The notes under the pieces: generated by a model
What the model saw: the letters and a program-made list of their open reading frames with translations, nothing else
Database searches by the model: none
What the model was told of the DNA's origin: nothing
Translations under genes and position numbers: made by a program
Shown: in pieces, positions 16,653 to 25,933 of the stretch
Position numbering within the stretch: position 1 is the stretch's first letter
Layout: each line of letters begins with the position of its first letter
Source: JADJLQ01 sp044227925
GTDB lineage: Bacteria > Bacteroidota > Bacteroidia > Chitinophagales > Saprospiraceae
Direction of reading: 5' to 3'
DNA length: 64,000 nucleotides
Assembly (NCBI GenBank): GCA_044227925.1
Contig: JBGAVW010000013.1
Location: 1 to 64,000 of the forward strand

Positions 16653-18266
16653 ATGAAAAGAAGAAAATTTGTATATCATTCTGGATTGGCCATTTTGGGC
16701 TCAGGTATTTTAGTGCGGTGCAAATCAAAATCTCAAAGTGCATCTGTTTTGCCTGGCTCTCCATCCCTTGACTTAAAGGAAATCACAATAGACGAATTAC
16801 AAGCCGGGTATAAATCAGGAAATTGGAATATCGAGACAGTAACGCAATGGTATCTGGCAAGAATACAAGCAATCGATAAAAATGGTCCTAAATTAAACAC
16901 TGTGATCGAAATTAATCCCGATGCCATTGCTATTGCCAGGCAGCTGGACATAGAATACAAATCTGGTAAAATAAGAGGACCATTGCATGGAATACCAATA
17001 CTGATCAAAGACAATATTGATACGGCAGATCAAATGATGACTACTGCCGGTTCGTTGGCCCTCATAGGCAATAAAGCCACACAGGATGCGTATATAGTAA
17101 AAAAACTGAGAGAAGCAGGTGCAGTACTATTAGGTAAAACCAACCTCAGTGAATGGGCTAATTTTAGAAGCAGTCGCAGCAGCAGCGGATGGAGCAGCAG
17201 AGGTGGGCAAACTTTGAACCCATATGTACTGGATCATAGCCCATGTGGATCGAGCTCAGGATCGGGTGCGGCAGCAGCAGCCAGTCTATGTGCCATAGCT
17301 ATTGGTACTGAAACCGATGGAAGTATAGCATGCCCGGCCAGTATGAATGCATTGGTAGGAATCAAACCTACTGTAGGCCTGTGGAGCAGATCCGGTATCA
17401 TACCCATTTCATCTACTCAGGATACAGCTGGCCCGATGTGCAGGTCAGTAAAAGACGCAGCTATAGTATTATCTGCTTTGACAGGTAAGGACGAAAGAGA
17501 TGCTATTACAATCAGTAGTGAAGGGAAAACAAAAAAAGATTATACAGCATCACTGACCATGTCATCATTAAAAGGTAAAAGATTTGGATTAGATACCTCT
17601 TTCCTTAAAGGTCATGATAAAATCGATCGATTGTTAAATAACACAATCGATCAAATGAAAACAGCCGGAGCTGAAATAGTGGAAGTGGATTTTGTAAATG
17701 CCAATCGCGACTTAGGTGATGCTGAATTTATTGTACTTAAATATGAATTCAAAGCAGGGTTAAATAAATATTTGGCCAGTGCCGGTATTGATAGCATCAA
17801 GTCGCTGGATGATATCATCAGATACAATGAGTCTCACGAAAGTACTGCGATGCCATTTTTTAATCAGGAAACACTTCTAGCCTGTAAAGACTTGGGTGAT
17901 TTAAATACTCCTGAATATAAAAAAGCATTGATAGGGTCATATGATAAAGCAAAGAAAACCATAGACTCCCTGTTGCAAAAGTATAAACTGGATGCCTTGT
18001 GTGGTCCGGCTACCGGACCAGGATGGTGCATAGACCTGGTAAATGGCGATCGATGGACAGGCTACGGTGCCTATGGAATAGCTGCCGCAGCCGGGTATCC
18101 CAGTATCACTGTACCTATGGGTTATGTTCATGAATTGCCTGTAGGAATGAGTTTCATGAGTACTGCCTGGGATGAGGAAAGACTGATACAAATAGGTTAC
18201 GCATTTGAACAACTGATTAACGCCCGTAAAGAACCAAAGTATATAAAAAATATTGGATTACAATAA
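16653..18266 (+). CDS. Amidase-signature enzyme with N-terminal leader
   Basis: A 537-residue amidase-signature family protein. The Ser-cisSer-Lys triad is visible: K119 (GIPILIKDNI), cis-Ser about S200 (CGSSSGSGAAAAAS) and nucleophile S224 (GTETDGSIACPAS). The leader MKRRKFVYHSGLAILGSG resembles a Tat signal with RRKF, and C23 could be a lipidation site although VRC is not a canonical lipobox. An exported location is therefore likely. The family hydrolyses amides such as peptides, indoleacetamide or carboxamides; the substrate is unknown. It belongs to a run of exported hydrolases. Confidence 0.9.
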   Translation: MKRRKFVYHSGLAILGSGILVRCKSKSQSASVLPGSPSLDLKEITIDELQAGYKSGNWNIETVTQWYLARIQAIDKNGPKLNTVIEINPDAIAIARQLDIEYKSGKIRGPLHGIPILIKDNIDTADQMMTTAGSLALIGNKATQDAYIVKKLREAGAVLLGKTNLSEWANFRSSRSSSGWSSRGGQTLNPYVLDHSPCGSSSGSGAAAAASLCAIAIGTETDGSIACPASMNALVGIKPTVGLWSRSGIIPISSTQDTAGPMCRSVKDAAIVLSALTGKDERDAITISSEGKTKKDYTASLTMSSLKGKRFGLDTSFLKGHDKIDRLLNNTIDQMKTAGAEIVEVDFVNANRDLGDAEFIVLKYEFKAGLNKYLASAGIDSIKSLDDIIRYNESHESTAMPFFNQETLLACKDLGDLNTPEYKKALIGSYDKAKKTIDSLLQKYKLDALCGPATGPGWCIDLVNGDRWTGYGAYGIAAAAGYPSITVPMGYVHELPVGMSFMSTAWDEERLIQIGYAFEQLINARKEPKYIKNIGLQ

Positions 18267-18494
18267 ATTGACCTCATGATACGGGGTAAATTTTAAAATG
18301 ACACATTTTTGATTCTTATCAGTTTACCAACATTGAATATTGAAAATGATACATTGATCCGCCAAGTTGTCTGTTTGACCTTTTCGTTACAACTGTATTA
18401 CTCGCAAATAATAATTTTTATAATTCTATAACTTCTTATATTAATTCCATCAGTCCATTTTTTTTGATAAAAACAAAAATTATATCAAAACATA

Positions 18495-18643
18495 CGACCC
18501 CATTGGGGTCGAGATGACCATGGAAGATTTAGTTAGAAGCATTTGAATCCTTCGGATTCTGAAGCCCTTTTAGGGCTATATATCCCGAAGGGATTAACTA
18601 TTTATAAATTTCAAATACACCATAAAACCGTCTCTGTCGGGAC
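18495..18643. repeat. Cluster of five short palindromes
   Basis: Within 150 bp of non-coding DNA there are five tight hairpins: CGACCCC-ATT-GGGGTCG (18495-18511), GAATCC-TTC-GGATTC (18545-18559), AGCCCT-TTT-AGGGCT (18563-18577), ATCCC-GAA-GGGAT (18582-18594) and a weaker GTCTC/GGGAC pair near 18630-18643. Loops are mostly 3 nt. The surrounding 550 bp has no gene. The set resembles dispersed palindromic repeats found in many Bacteroidota genomes; copies elsewhere cannot be checked from this window. Confidence 0.7.
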
Positions 18644-18818
18644 CGTACATCTTTATTAATGAAGTGTTTCAAATGGATGTCTATTGAGTGATAGTTCAAA
18701 TTTTTCATTAAAAAAATATGGACCTGATCATTATTTTACTTTGGGCACTTCAAATTAAAATTTAGCCCGGAGATTACGATGATTTTATAGTTCAATTTAT
18801 TTGCTTACATTTAGAATC

Positions 18819-19850
18819 ATGAAAAAACTATTTATTTTGTTTTTTTTACTATTCGCATTTTGCAAGCAGTCTACAGACACCAAATCAGGTACTTCTGTAT
18901 CTGTGGCCGAATATTTTAATTATGGTGAAACAGGAGTGAGATCGGCAGGAATAAAAATGATACCCGTACAGACTCCGGCAGGAACATTTAAAGTTTGGAC
19001 CAAAAGATTTGGTAGCAATCCAAAGATTAAAATATTGCTACTGCATGGCGGACCGGCCGGAACCTGTGAATATATGGAGTGTTTTGAAAGTTTTTTTCCA
19101 CAGGAAGGTTTTGAATTTTATGAATACGATCAGCTGGGTTCATATCGGTCCGACCAACCTACCGATAGCCTGGATTTGTGGACGGTCGATCGTTTCGTAG
19201 AAGAAGTAGAACAAGTAAGAAAAGCCATAGGGGCAGATCAATCTAATTTTTATCTATTGGGTAATTCATGGGGAGGAATACTTTCTATGCAATACGCATT
19301 AAAATACCAGTCCAATATGAAAGGACTTATCATAGCCAATATGATGGCCAGCTGCCCTGAATACGGAAAATATGCAGATGAAGTATTGGCCAAGCAAATG
19401 GACCCTACCGTATTGGCTGAAGTGAGGGCCTTGGAAGCAAAAAAAGATTTTGCAAATCCCCGCTACATGGAGTTATTACTACCCCATTTTTACAACGAAC
19501 ATCTCTGCAGGCTGGCCGAATGGCCGGAACCAGTAAACCGGGCTTTTGCACACACCAACTCAGTGATCTATACCCTTATGCAGGGGCCATCAGAATTTGG
19601 CATTGCCGGCAGACTCGCTGATTGGGATGTAAAAGAAAGACTGAAAGAAATTAAAATTCCCACTCTTACCGTTGGAGCTAAATACGATACTATGGACCCT
19701 GAACATATGAAGTGGATGTCTACCCAGTTTTCCAAAGGAAGATATTTATACTGCCCCAATGGTAGCCACCTGGCTATGTGGGATGATCAAAAAACATTTA
19801 TGGATGGTGTCATCCGGTTTATAAAAGAGGTAGATCAAGGTAAAATATAA
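18819..19850 (+). CDS. Lipoprotein alpha/beta hydrolase, proline iminopeptidase (S33) type
   Basis: A 343-residue protein. I start at the ATG giving MKKLFILFFLLFAFCKQST, with a lipobox (LFAFC) placing Cys15 as the lipidated residue; an upstream TTG would add six residues. The oxyanion loop is HGGPAG, the nucleophile is S150 in GNSWGG, and the acid and base are likely in KYDTMDPEH and NGSHLAMWDD. These fit the proline iminopeptidase family, which removes N-terminal proline from peptides. A lipid anchor places it in the cell envelope, unusual for this mostly cytosolic family. It ends 24 nt before the cyclase gene. Confidence 0.88.
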   Translation: MKKLFILFFLLFAFCKQSTDTKSGTSVSVAEYFNYGETGVRSAGIKMIPVQTPAGTFKVWTKRFGSNPKIKILLLHGGPAGTCEYMECFESFFPQEGFEFYEYDQLGSYRSDQPTDSLDLWTVDRFVEEVEQVRKAIGADQSNFYLLGNSWGGILSMQYALKYQSNMKGLIIANMMASCPEYGKYADEVLAKQMDPTVLAEVRALEAKKDFANPRYMELLLPHFYNEHLCRLAEWPEPVNRAFAHTNSVIYTLMQGPSEFGIAGRLADWDVKERLKEIKIPTLTVGAKYDTMDPEHMKWMSTQFSKGRYLYCPNGSHLAMWDDQKTFMDGVIRFIKEVDQGKI

Positions 19851-19874
19851 TTTTAACTATTGAATTAGGTTTTT

Positions 19875-20543
19875 TTGAATAAAAAATATATAGATCTCAG
19901 CCATACTGTCGAACACGGTATGGTTACGTATAAAGGTTTACCGGCTCCCATCATATGTGATTATCTAAGCAGAGCAGAGTCCAAGAAAATATATGAAGGA
20001 GGGGCAGAGTTTCAAATTGATAAAATTGAAATGGTTGGCAATACGGGTACATATATAGATAGTCCATTTCACAGATTTGAGCATGGCCATGATCTATCCG
20101 GTTTGATGCTTGAAAACCTGGCCGATTTAAAAACGGTGTTGATAAGAATACCCTATTCAGATTCATTATCCATCACAGCAAATCATATTTCAAATTTTGC
20201 TATCTCACCGGGAGATGCCGTATTATTTCATACCGGATGGGATGTGCATTGGCGTACAGATAGGTATTTTAAAAACCATCCATTTCTTACCAGTGATGCT
20301 GCAGAATATCTAAAAGATAAAAAAGTAAAATTGGCAGGTATTGATTCACATAATATAGATGATACGGCTTACAAATCCAGGCCGGTACATACCATATTAT
20401 TAGGAGCAGATATACTGATTGTAGAACATCTTTGTAATTTGCATGCTTTGCCGGACCGGGGCTTTACATTTACGGCAGTACCACCCAAGGTCAAAGGAGT
20501 AGGAACTTTTCCGGTAAGAGCATTCGCCTCGGTGATACTATAA
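19875..20543 (+). CDS. Cyclase-family protein (kynurenine formamidase-like fold), TTG start
   Basis: A 222-residue protein starting at TTG (NKKYIDLSHTVEHGMVTYKG); there is no in-frame ATG nearby and the N-terminal IDLSHTV stretch belongs to the fold. Later parts (DAVLFHTGWDVHW, AGIDSHNIDD, LLGADILIVEHLCNL) are typical. The metal-binding motif of KynB-type enzymes, HxGTHxDxPxH, reads NTGTYIDSPFH here, so the first two His are N and Y while the Asp and last His remain. It may therefore bind a different or no metal, or belong to another branch. It follows the S33 peptidase closely, probably in one operon. Confidence 0.85.
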   Translation: MNKKYIDLSHTVEHGMVTYKGLPAPIICDYLSRAESKKIYEGGAEFQIDKIEMVGNTGTYIDSPFHRFEHGHDLSGLMLENLADLKTVLIRIPYSDSLSITANHISNFAISPGDAVLFHTGWDVHWRTDRYFKNHPFLTSDAAEYLKDKKVKLAGIDSHNIDDTAYKSRPVHTILLGADILIVEHLCNLHALPDRGFTFTAVPPKVKGVGTFPVRAFASVIL

Positions 20544-20586
20544 TACCAAAATGATATATTTATAATTCATAAAAAAAAATTACATC

Positions 20587-20946
20587 ATGACTCCAGCTGC
20601 TAAATCAATTCATTATTTTTCCTTTTATTTAATACTAATGAGCCTTACTTTGTTGATAGCACCTAATATGTTATTAACCACGTTCGGAATGCCCGAAACC
20701 AATGAAGTGTGGATCAGGGTGGTAGGTTTGTTGGCGGGTTTATTAGCTGTATATTATATGATTTCTGCTAAATACAACTATATGCATTTTTTTAAAGCCA
20801 CTGTTTTTACCCGTATTGGAGTGATTGTTTTTTTTACATTGTTTGTATTATTAAAATATGCTCACCCTATGCTGATTGCCATTGGACTAATTGATTTGGC
20901 GGGTGCTATATGGACTTATACTGCTTTAAAGAAAAGTCAGCATTGA
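20587..20946 (+). CDS. Small membrane protein of unknown function
   Basis: A 119-residue protein with four predicted membrane helices (about 13-31, 42-60, 72-89 and 92-111) and a short charged C-terminus (TALKKSQH). I do not recognise a family. The mixed hydrophobicity and length resemble DUF-type four-helix membrane proteins. It lies 43 nt behind the cyclase gene on the same strand, so it may be co-transcribed. Confidence 0.7.
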   Translation: MTPAAKSIHYFSFYLILMSLTLLIAPNMLLTTFGMPETNEVWIRVVGLLAGLLAVYYMISAKYNYMHFFKATVFTRIGVIVFFTLFVLLKYAHPMLIAIGLIDLAGAIWTYTALKKSQH

Positions 20947-21026
20947 GAAAAACTAAACTCTGTTTTGTTGCATGCCGTTTTTGACTACCCATAATTCCAT
21001 TTAATTTACCTATTTTTAATCATACC

Positions 21027-21899
21027 ATGAAAAATATTTTAGTTTGCTTTTTATTGATTCTTGCATCTGTAATCACAACATTTTCACAATCCGCCCCCTT
21101 ACGCATCATCATGATCGGTGCACATCCCGATGACTGTGACCAGGGGGGAGGAGGTACTGCTATAGTATTATCATCTATGGGTCATGCTGTAAAATTTGTA
21201 TCAGTAACCAATGGAGATGCCGGTCATCAAACTCAGGGAGGAGGTGCCCTCGCCAAAAGAAGAATTGCTGAAGCACAGGAAGCCGGCAAACGATTTGGTG
21301 TCACCTACGATGTATTGGACAATCACGACGGAGAGCTCACACCCACATTGGATGTAAGGTTACAAATCATCCGCAAGATCAGAGAATGGAATGCCGATCT
21401 TGTGATAGCTCCACGGCCCAATGATTACCATCCCGATCACAGATATACAGGAGTATTAGTACAAGATGCTGCGTATATGGTGGCTGTGCCTAATGTAGCT
21501 CCGGATACCAAACCATTAAAAAAGAACCCGGTGTTTTTATATTTTCAGGATCGATTTCAAAAGCCCAATCCTTTCAGGCCCGATATCACTGTTGACATTA
21601 CTTCAGTCTTTGAGAAAAAAATATATGCTATGGCTGCACATGAGTCCCAGTTTTTTGAGTGGCTTCCCTGGATAGGCGGTTATCTTTCAGAAGTACCTGC
21701 AGGAGAAAAAGAACGACTTGCCTGGCTTGCCAAACAAAGAACAAGGCCTATAAATGCGGAAACAATAAAATCATTGGAAAAATGGTATGGTGCTACTAAA
21801 GCATCGGCTGTAAAAAATGTAGAAGCTTTTGAAATATGTGAATACGGAAGTCAGCCAAATGAAGCAGATATAAGGAGGTTGTTTCCTATGTTGAAGTAA
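21027..21899 (+). CDS. Exported PIG-L / LmbE-family deacetylase
   Basis: A 290-residue protein with a signal peptide (MKNILVCFLLILASVITTFSQ). The PIG-L family signature is clear: GAHPDD (H33, D35, D36) and the second zinc-binding element HPDHR, with NGDAGHQ between. These are zinc-dependent N-acetylglucosamine-type deacetylases, the fold of MshB and PIG-L. Its export suggests action on envelope or extracellular glycans. The glycine-rich DQGGGG after the first motif is normal. It stands near the amidase/peptidase group but has its own 80-bp upstream gap. Confidence 0.92.
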   Translation: MKNILVCFLLILASVITTFSQSAPLRIIMIGAHPDDCDQGGGGTAIVLSSMGHAVKFVSVTNGDAGHQTQGGGALAKRRIAEAQEAGKRFGVTYDVLDNHDGELTPTLDVRLQIIRKIREWNADLVIAPRPNDYHPDHRYTGVLVQDAAYMVAVPNVAPDTKPLKKNPVFLYFQDRFQKPNPFRPDITVDITSVFEKKIYAMAAHESQFFEWLPWIGGYLSEVPAGEKERLAWLAKQRTRPINAETIKSLEKWYGATKASAVKNVEAFEICEYGSQPNEADIRRLFPMLK

Positions 21900-22125
21900 A
21901 TTTTACAAGCATATGAAAACATCTAGGACTATTATTGGTAAGAAAGTACCCATAGGCCTGCTAGGATTGGTTTTGGACTTTTAACCAGTCATTTTATTCT
22001 GATGCATTGCTTAAAAATGGTATAATTGGTGATTCATCACTTAAAAAATAATCCCCGATTTCTAAATGGCACTTCAATATCTGGTTCTGCTGTTCGTATG
22101 TGTTTAAAATAATTACCCAATGGGT

Positions 22126-23241
22126 TCAGTGCTTTTCTCCTGAAATCTGATTAGCTTCCCGCTTTAATTTTTTATATATAAATGGTGCCATCATCAATCC
22201 AAACCAGGTCTTTGGGTAATTAGGCATTTCTTCAATACCGATTTCATCACTTGGTTCTTCGCCCTTAGGTAAATAAAATGTACCGAATAGTAAATCCCAG
22301 AAGATCACATCGCCGCCATAGTTCGTATGCCCGATTTTAGCAATCTTAGAGTGGTGATACCGGTGATTTTTAGGAGTAGAAAAGATATAATCAAATATAC
22401 CTGCTTTGATGTCCATATTGGTATGTTGAAACCGTCCGATCACCCGGCCAAGCAAATTGGTTACCACTGCAACTTCGACCGGTGCTTTTACAAATGCAAG
22501 CGGGATTGCCCATAGCAGGCTTTGTACCAGGCCTTCAAGCGGATGTGATCGTGTTCCATTAAACCAATACAATCTTTCTGAAGAATGGTGTACAGCATGC
22601 CATTGCCACATAAATTCATTTTCATGCATCCAGCGATGATACCAGTATCGGAAAAAATCATTGATTGAAAGCAATAATAATACTTGTATCCACGGATGCA
22701 ACGATACCGGCCATATATCCTGGCCTATAGTGGGTGATATTTGTTTTACCACTACAGCTATGGTAGCCAGCCGAATGGGTGCATTGATAAAATCACCCCA
22801 ATATTTATTACCAAAAAAAAGCATGATATCGGTAGATGCTTCCTTATCATTTAACCATTTTCTGCTGAACGGCATCAGGTGCTCCAGTGGAGCGAATATA
22901 GCACCGAGTACTAAAAACATGAGTATGGATTGGAAAAATGTCTTTAGTGTAAAACCGTTTTCGACCAATCTAAATCCAATTACAAACGTAAGCCATAGAA
23001 ATAGCGGATAGATTACCACCTGCAATACTTTTTTTAGTCGGGTGCCTTCCAGTTTATAACTCAATGGATCCAACTGAGACAGAAACCACCTGAAGGGGGC
23101 TAATATATATTTATGTCCCAGTCTGTCTATATTGGCAAAAAAGGATTCAATCCTGGAATAAATATCTTGTCTGGGTGATTGCAGAGTATTGGTTTCTGAT
23201 GGATTTGTATTATTCATATAGACTTTCAGTTGAACACTCAA
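22126..23241 (-). CDS. Sterol desaturase / fatty acid hydroxylase-family membrane enzyme
   Basis: A 371-residue di-iron membrane oxidase-like protein. The histidine boxes are visible: H202-x3-H206 (YHRWMHEN), H215-x2-HH218-219 (WHAVHHSSE), H233 (RSHPLEG), and later FQHTNMD and NHRYHH. Four or five hydrophobic segments surround them. The family includes sterol C5-desaturases, alkylglycerol monooxygenase and carotenoid hydroxylases; the substrate here is unknown. The start could be this ATG or the one eight codons later (MNNTNP). It ends tail-to-tail with the deacetylase. Confidence 0.9.
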   Translation of the reverse strand: MSVQLKVYMNNTNPSETNTLQSPRQDIYSRIESFFANIDRLGHKYILAPFRWFLSQLDPLSYKLEGTRLKKVLQVVIYPLFLWLTFVIGFRLVENGFTLKTFFQSILMFLVLGAIFAPLEHLMPFSRKWLNDKEASTDIMLFFGNKYWGDFINAPIRLATIAVVVKQISPTIGQDIWPVSLHPWIQVLLLLSINDFFRYWYHRWMHENEFMWQWHAVHHSSERLYWFNGTRSHPLEGLVQSLLWAIPLAFVKAPVEVAVVTNLLGRVIGRFQHTNMDIKAGIFDYIFSTPKNHRYHHSKIAKIGHTNYGGDVIFWDLLFGTFYLPKGEEPSDEIGIEEMPNYPKTWFGLMMAPFIYKKLKREANQISGEKH

Positions 23242-23327
23242 AATACTTCATGTAATTAATATTTTAAAACTTTGTTTTATCCATAAACCTTACTATATAT
23301 TAAACCTGTTTTCTAAAGGCAATGCCT

Positions 23328-23645
23328 TTCCACCGTAGAACAGGCTTTAGCCTGTTTAACTTCAATTAATGAAAATATCAATTAATAAACAACCTAAAGG
23401 TCATTCCACCGTAGAACAGGCTTTAGCCTGTTTAACTTCAATTAATGAAAATATCAATTAATAAACAACCTAAACGCCATTCCACCGTAGAACAGGCTTT
23501 AGCCTGTTTAACTTCAATTAATGAAAATATCAATTAATAAACAACCTAAAGGTCTTTCCACCGTAGAACAGGCTTCAGCCTGTTTAAATTCAACTAATGA
23601 AAATATCATTTAAAATTCTACTGTAAAACAGGTTTTAGCCTGTTA
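23328..23645. repeat. Tandem array of a 76-bp palindrome-containing repeat
   Basis: Four near-identical units start at 23328, 23404, 23480 and 23556 (period exactly 76 bp), and a degenerate fifth begins near 23616. Each carries TTCCACCGTAGAACAGGC and a perfect hairpin AACAGGC-TTTA-GCCTGTT (fourth copy TTCA loop), followed by an A/T-rich stretch with repeated CAATTAAT. Differences are a few bases. The array fills most of the 525-bp gap between the desaturase and MmcQ genes. It is not a CRISPR because the whole period is conserved. Confidence 0.9.
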
Positions 23646-23766
23646 TTCGAATCCGAGTTTGATGTTGTAATTTATAATTAACTATAAGAATCGTTGTGAT
23701 TCCCCAGACTGTCATTTACAGTTTTGGTATCGGTTAAAAGAAAATATTTCCTATTTTTGAATACAC

Positions 23767-24123
23767 ATGATTTCTCAAAAAACATTTGCAGCTATTGCAC
23801 TGTCTTTTCCCGATACCGACCAGGCACCCCATTTTGAGTTCACTTCATTCAGAGTAAATAAAAAAATTTTTGCTACTTTAAATATTCCTCAGAAAAGATG
23901 CACATTAAAATTTAATAAAGAATACCAGGATATTTTCGTTTCCATCGGGAAAGGCAAAATCAATGCCGTACCCAATGCCTGGGGTAAACTCGGCTGGACG
24001 AATATAGACCTTAAAGACATAGACAAAACCATTTTAAAGGATGCCTTACTGATAGCCTGGAGATGTACTGCACCTAAAAAATATGAAAAAGGGTATGCGG
24101 AGTGGTATGTAGATGAAGAATAA
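23767..24123 (+). CDS. MmcQ/YjbR-family protein
   Basis: A 118-residue protein of the YjbR (MmcQ) family. Typical features are the N-terminal helix followed by PHFEFTSFRVNKKIFATLN, then KFNKEYQDIFVS, and the C-terminal AWGKLGWTNIDLKDIDKTIL followed by an amphipathic helix with WRCTAPKK. The fold resembles the CyaY-like DNA-binding superfamily, but the biochemical role is unknown. The start codon follows shortly after a TATTTTTG -7-like box at 23752-23759. A TTG lies 25 nt upstream of it, longer than the ideal spacing. Confidence 0.87.
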   Translation: MISQKTFAAIALSFPDTDQAPHFEFTSFRVNKKIFATLNIPQKRCTLKFNKEYQDIFVSIGKGKINAVPNAWGKLGWTNIDLKDIDKTILKDALLIAWRCTAPKKYEKGYAEWYVDEE

Positions 24124-24206
24124 ACTTTAAGCCGGAATTATAAATAAAAAACATATTTTAAATCGATCCGCTCATTCCTTATCTTTATTTAACCTAAAAA
24201 ATATCT

Positions 24207-25883
24207 ATGTGTAAATTTATTTACCTGTTGCTATTCCTGACCTGTATATCCTGTAATCAACAATCTACCTCCTACGATACCATCATCCGCAATGGGATGG
24301 TCTACGACGGCAATGGTACTCCTCCGGTAAAGGCGGATGTAGGCATTAATCACGATACCATCGCATTTATTGGTGATCTTTCCAAAGCAAAAGCCAAAAA
24401 CGAAATCAATGCCAATGGCAATGCAGTGGCTCCCGGATTTATCAATATGCTAAGCTGGGCTGTAGAATCCTTAATAGAAGATGGTAGATCACAATCTGAC
24501 CTAAAACAAGGGGTCACTCTCGAAGTATTTGGTGAAGGAGCCAGTATGGGACCTTACAATACCAAGCTTAAAGAAATGGCCCAGAAAGATCAACCATTGA
24601 TCAAATACAATATTGACTGGAATACATTAGGCGAATATTTGCAATCGCTGGAGCGTCGAGGAGTTTCCTGTAATGTGGCTTCGTTTGTGGGTGCTACTAC
24701 AGTGCGAATGAATGTGATAGGTGAAGACAACCGGGATCCAAATCCTGCTGAATTGGATGCAATGAAATTGCTGGTAAAACAAGCTATGGAAGAAGGTGCT
24801 ATGGGAGTAGGTACTTCCCTGATCTATCCTCCCGCTTTTTTTGCAAAGACCAACGAATTAATAGAACTGGCCAAAGTAGCAGGTGAATACGGAGGTGGAT
24901 ACATATCGCATATGCGCAGCGAGGGAAATACAATCTACGAAGCATTGGAAGAATTGATCACTATAGCGAAAGAAGCAAAATGCCATGGAGAACTTTATCA
25001 TATCAAACTTGCCGGAAAAGATAATTGGCCCAAAATAGACAGCGTAATCCGCAGAATCGAAAGAGCGAGATCCGAAGGCATTGACATCAGTGCCAATATG
25101 TATACCTATACTGCAGGTGCTACCGGGCTTACAGCCTGTTTTCCACCTTCATTACAAGATGGTGGCTTTGATAAACTTTGGAATAGACTCAGTGATAGTA
25201 AAATCAAAGCCGATATGATAAAAGCTATGAATACCAATGCCAGTGATTGGGAAAATCTTTACTATGGATCGGGTGGTGCTGATAATGTATTGATACTTGG
25301 ATTCAGACAAGATTCGTTAAAAAAATACGTTGGCAAGACATTAGCCCAGATAGCTAAGATCAGAGGTAAATCCCCGGAAGAAACAGCAATTGATCTCATT
25401 CGTGATGACAGCAGCAGAGTAGAAGTAGCCTATTTTATGATGAATGAAGATAACGTAAAAAAAGAATTGGCCTTACCATGGGTCAGCTTTGGCAGTGATG
25501 AAGGATCCTATGCTACAGAAGGCAAATTTTTAACTTTCAATGCACACCCACGGGCTTACGGCACCTTTGCCAGAGTATTGGGCAAGTATAGCCGTGATGA
25601 AAAAGTAATAAACCTTGCTGAAGCCATACGCAAATTGAGTAAACTACCTGCTACCAATCTCAAACTTAAAAATCGCGGTGAATTAAAATCCGGTTATTTT
25701 GCAGATATAGTAATATTTAACCCCGATTCTATTGCAGATCATGCTACATTTGAAAAACCACATGCCTATGCCACAGGAGTGACAGAGGTATTGGTCAATG
25801 GTGTTCAAGTAATAAAAAATGGCGAACATACAGGAAATAAACCAGGGAGATTTATAAAAGGGCCGGGATGGAAGGAGAAATAA
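24207..25883 (+). CDS. Lipoprotein amidohydrolase, D-aminoacylase-like, lacking the HxH motif
   Basis: A 558-residue amidohydrolase-superfamily protein with a lipoprotein signal (lipobox around LTCISC, Cys16). It resembles N-acyl-D-amino-acid deacylases: RNGMVYDGNG at the start, H235 (SHMRSEG), H265 (LYHIKLAG) and D431 (FGSDEGS). The usual HxH after PGF is absent: residues 77-85 read GFINMLSWA. The Cys-containing GNCG motif is replaced by GEGA (109-112). The missing residues would normally bind the alpha metal and the Cys ligand, so activity may differ from the textbook enzyme. The next hydrolase gene follows closely. Confidence 0.85.
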   Translation: MCKFIYLLLFLTCISCNQQSTSYDTIIRNGMVYDGNGTPPVKADVGINHDTIAFIGDLSKAKAKNEINANGNAVAPGFINMLSWAVESLIEDGRSQSDLKQGVTLEVFGEGASMGPYNTKLKEMAQKDQPLIKYNIDWNTLGEYLQSLERRGVSCNVASFVGATTVRMNVIGEDNRDPNPAELDAMKLLVKQAMEEGAMGVGTSLIYPPAFFAKTNELIELAKVAGEYGGGYISHMRSEGNTIYEALEELITIAKEAKCHGELYHIKLAGKDNWPKIDSVIRRIERARSEGIDISANMYTYTAGATGLTACFPPSLQDGGFDKLWNRLSDSKIKADMIKAMNTNASDWENLYYGSGGADNVLILGFRQDSLKKYVGKTLAQIAKIRGKSPEETAIDLIRDDSSRVEVAYFMMNEDNVKKELALPWVSFGSDEGSYATEGKFLTFNAHPRAYGTFARVLGKYSRDEKVINLAEAIRKLSKLPATNLKLKNRGELKSGYFADIVIFNPDSIADHATFEKPHAYATGVTEVLVNGVQVIKNGEHTGNKPGRFIKGPGWKEK

Positions 25884-25933
25884 GAATGGTTATTTTTAGA
25901 TTATACACTTCGTGTGAATTAAAACCAGTATCA

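Noticed and set aside
23328..23645. CRISPR-like repeat array
   Set aside because: The entire 76-bp period is repeated with few changes, so there are no unique spacers, and no cas genes are present in the window.
18495..23645. Linking all palindromes in the window to the RAYT gene at 49.2 kb
   Set aside because: The hairpin cores differ from GAAGTCAA, so I cannot show that this transposase moved them.
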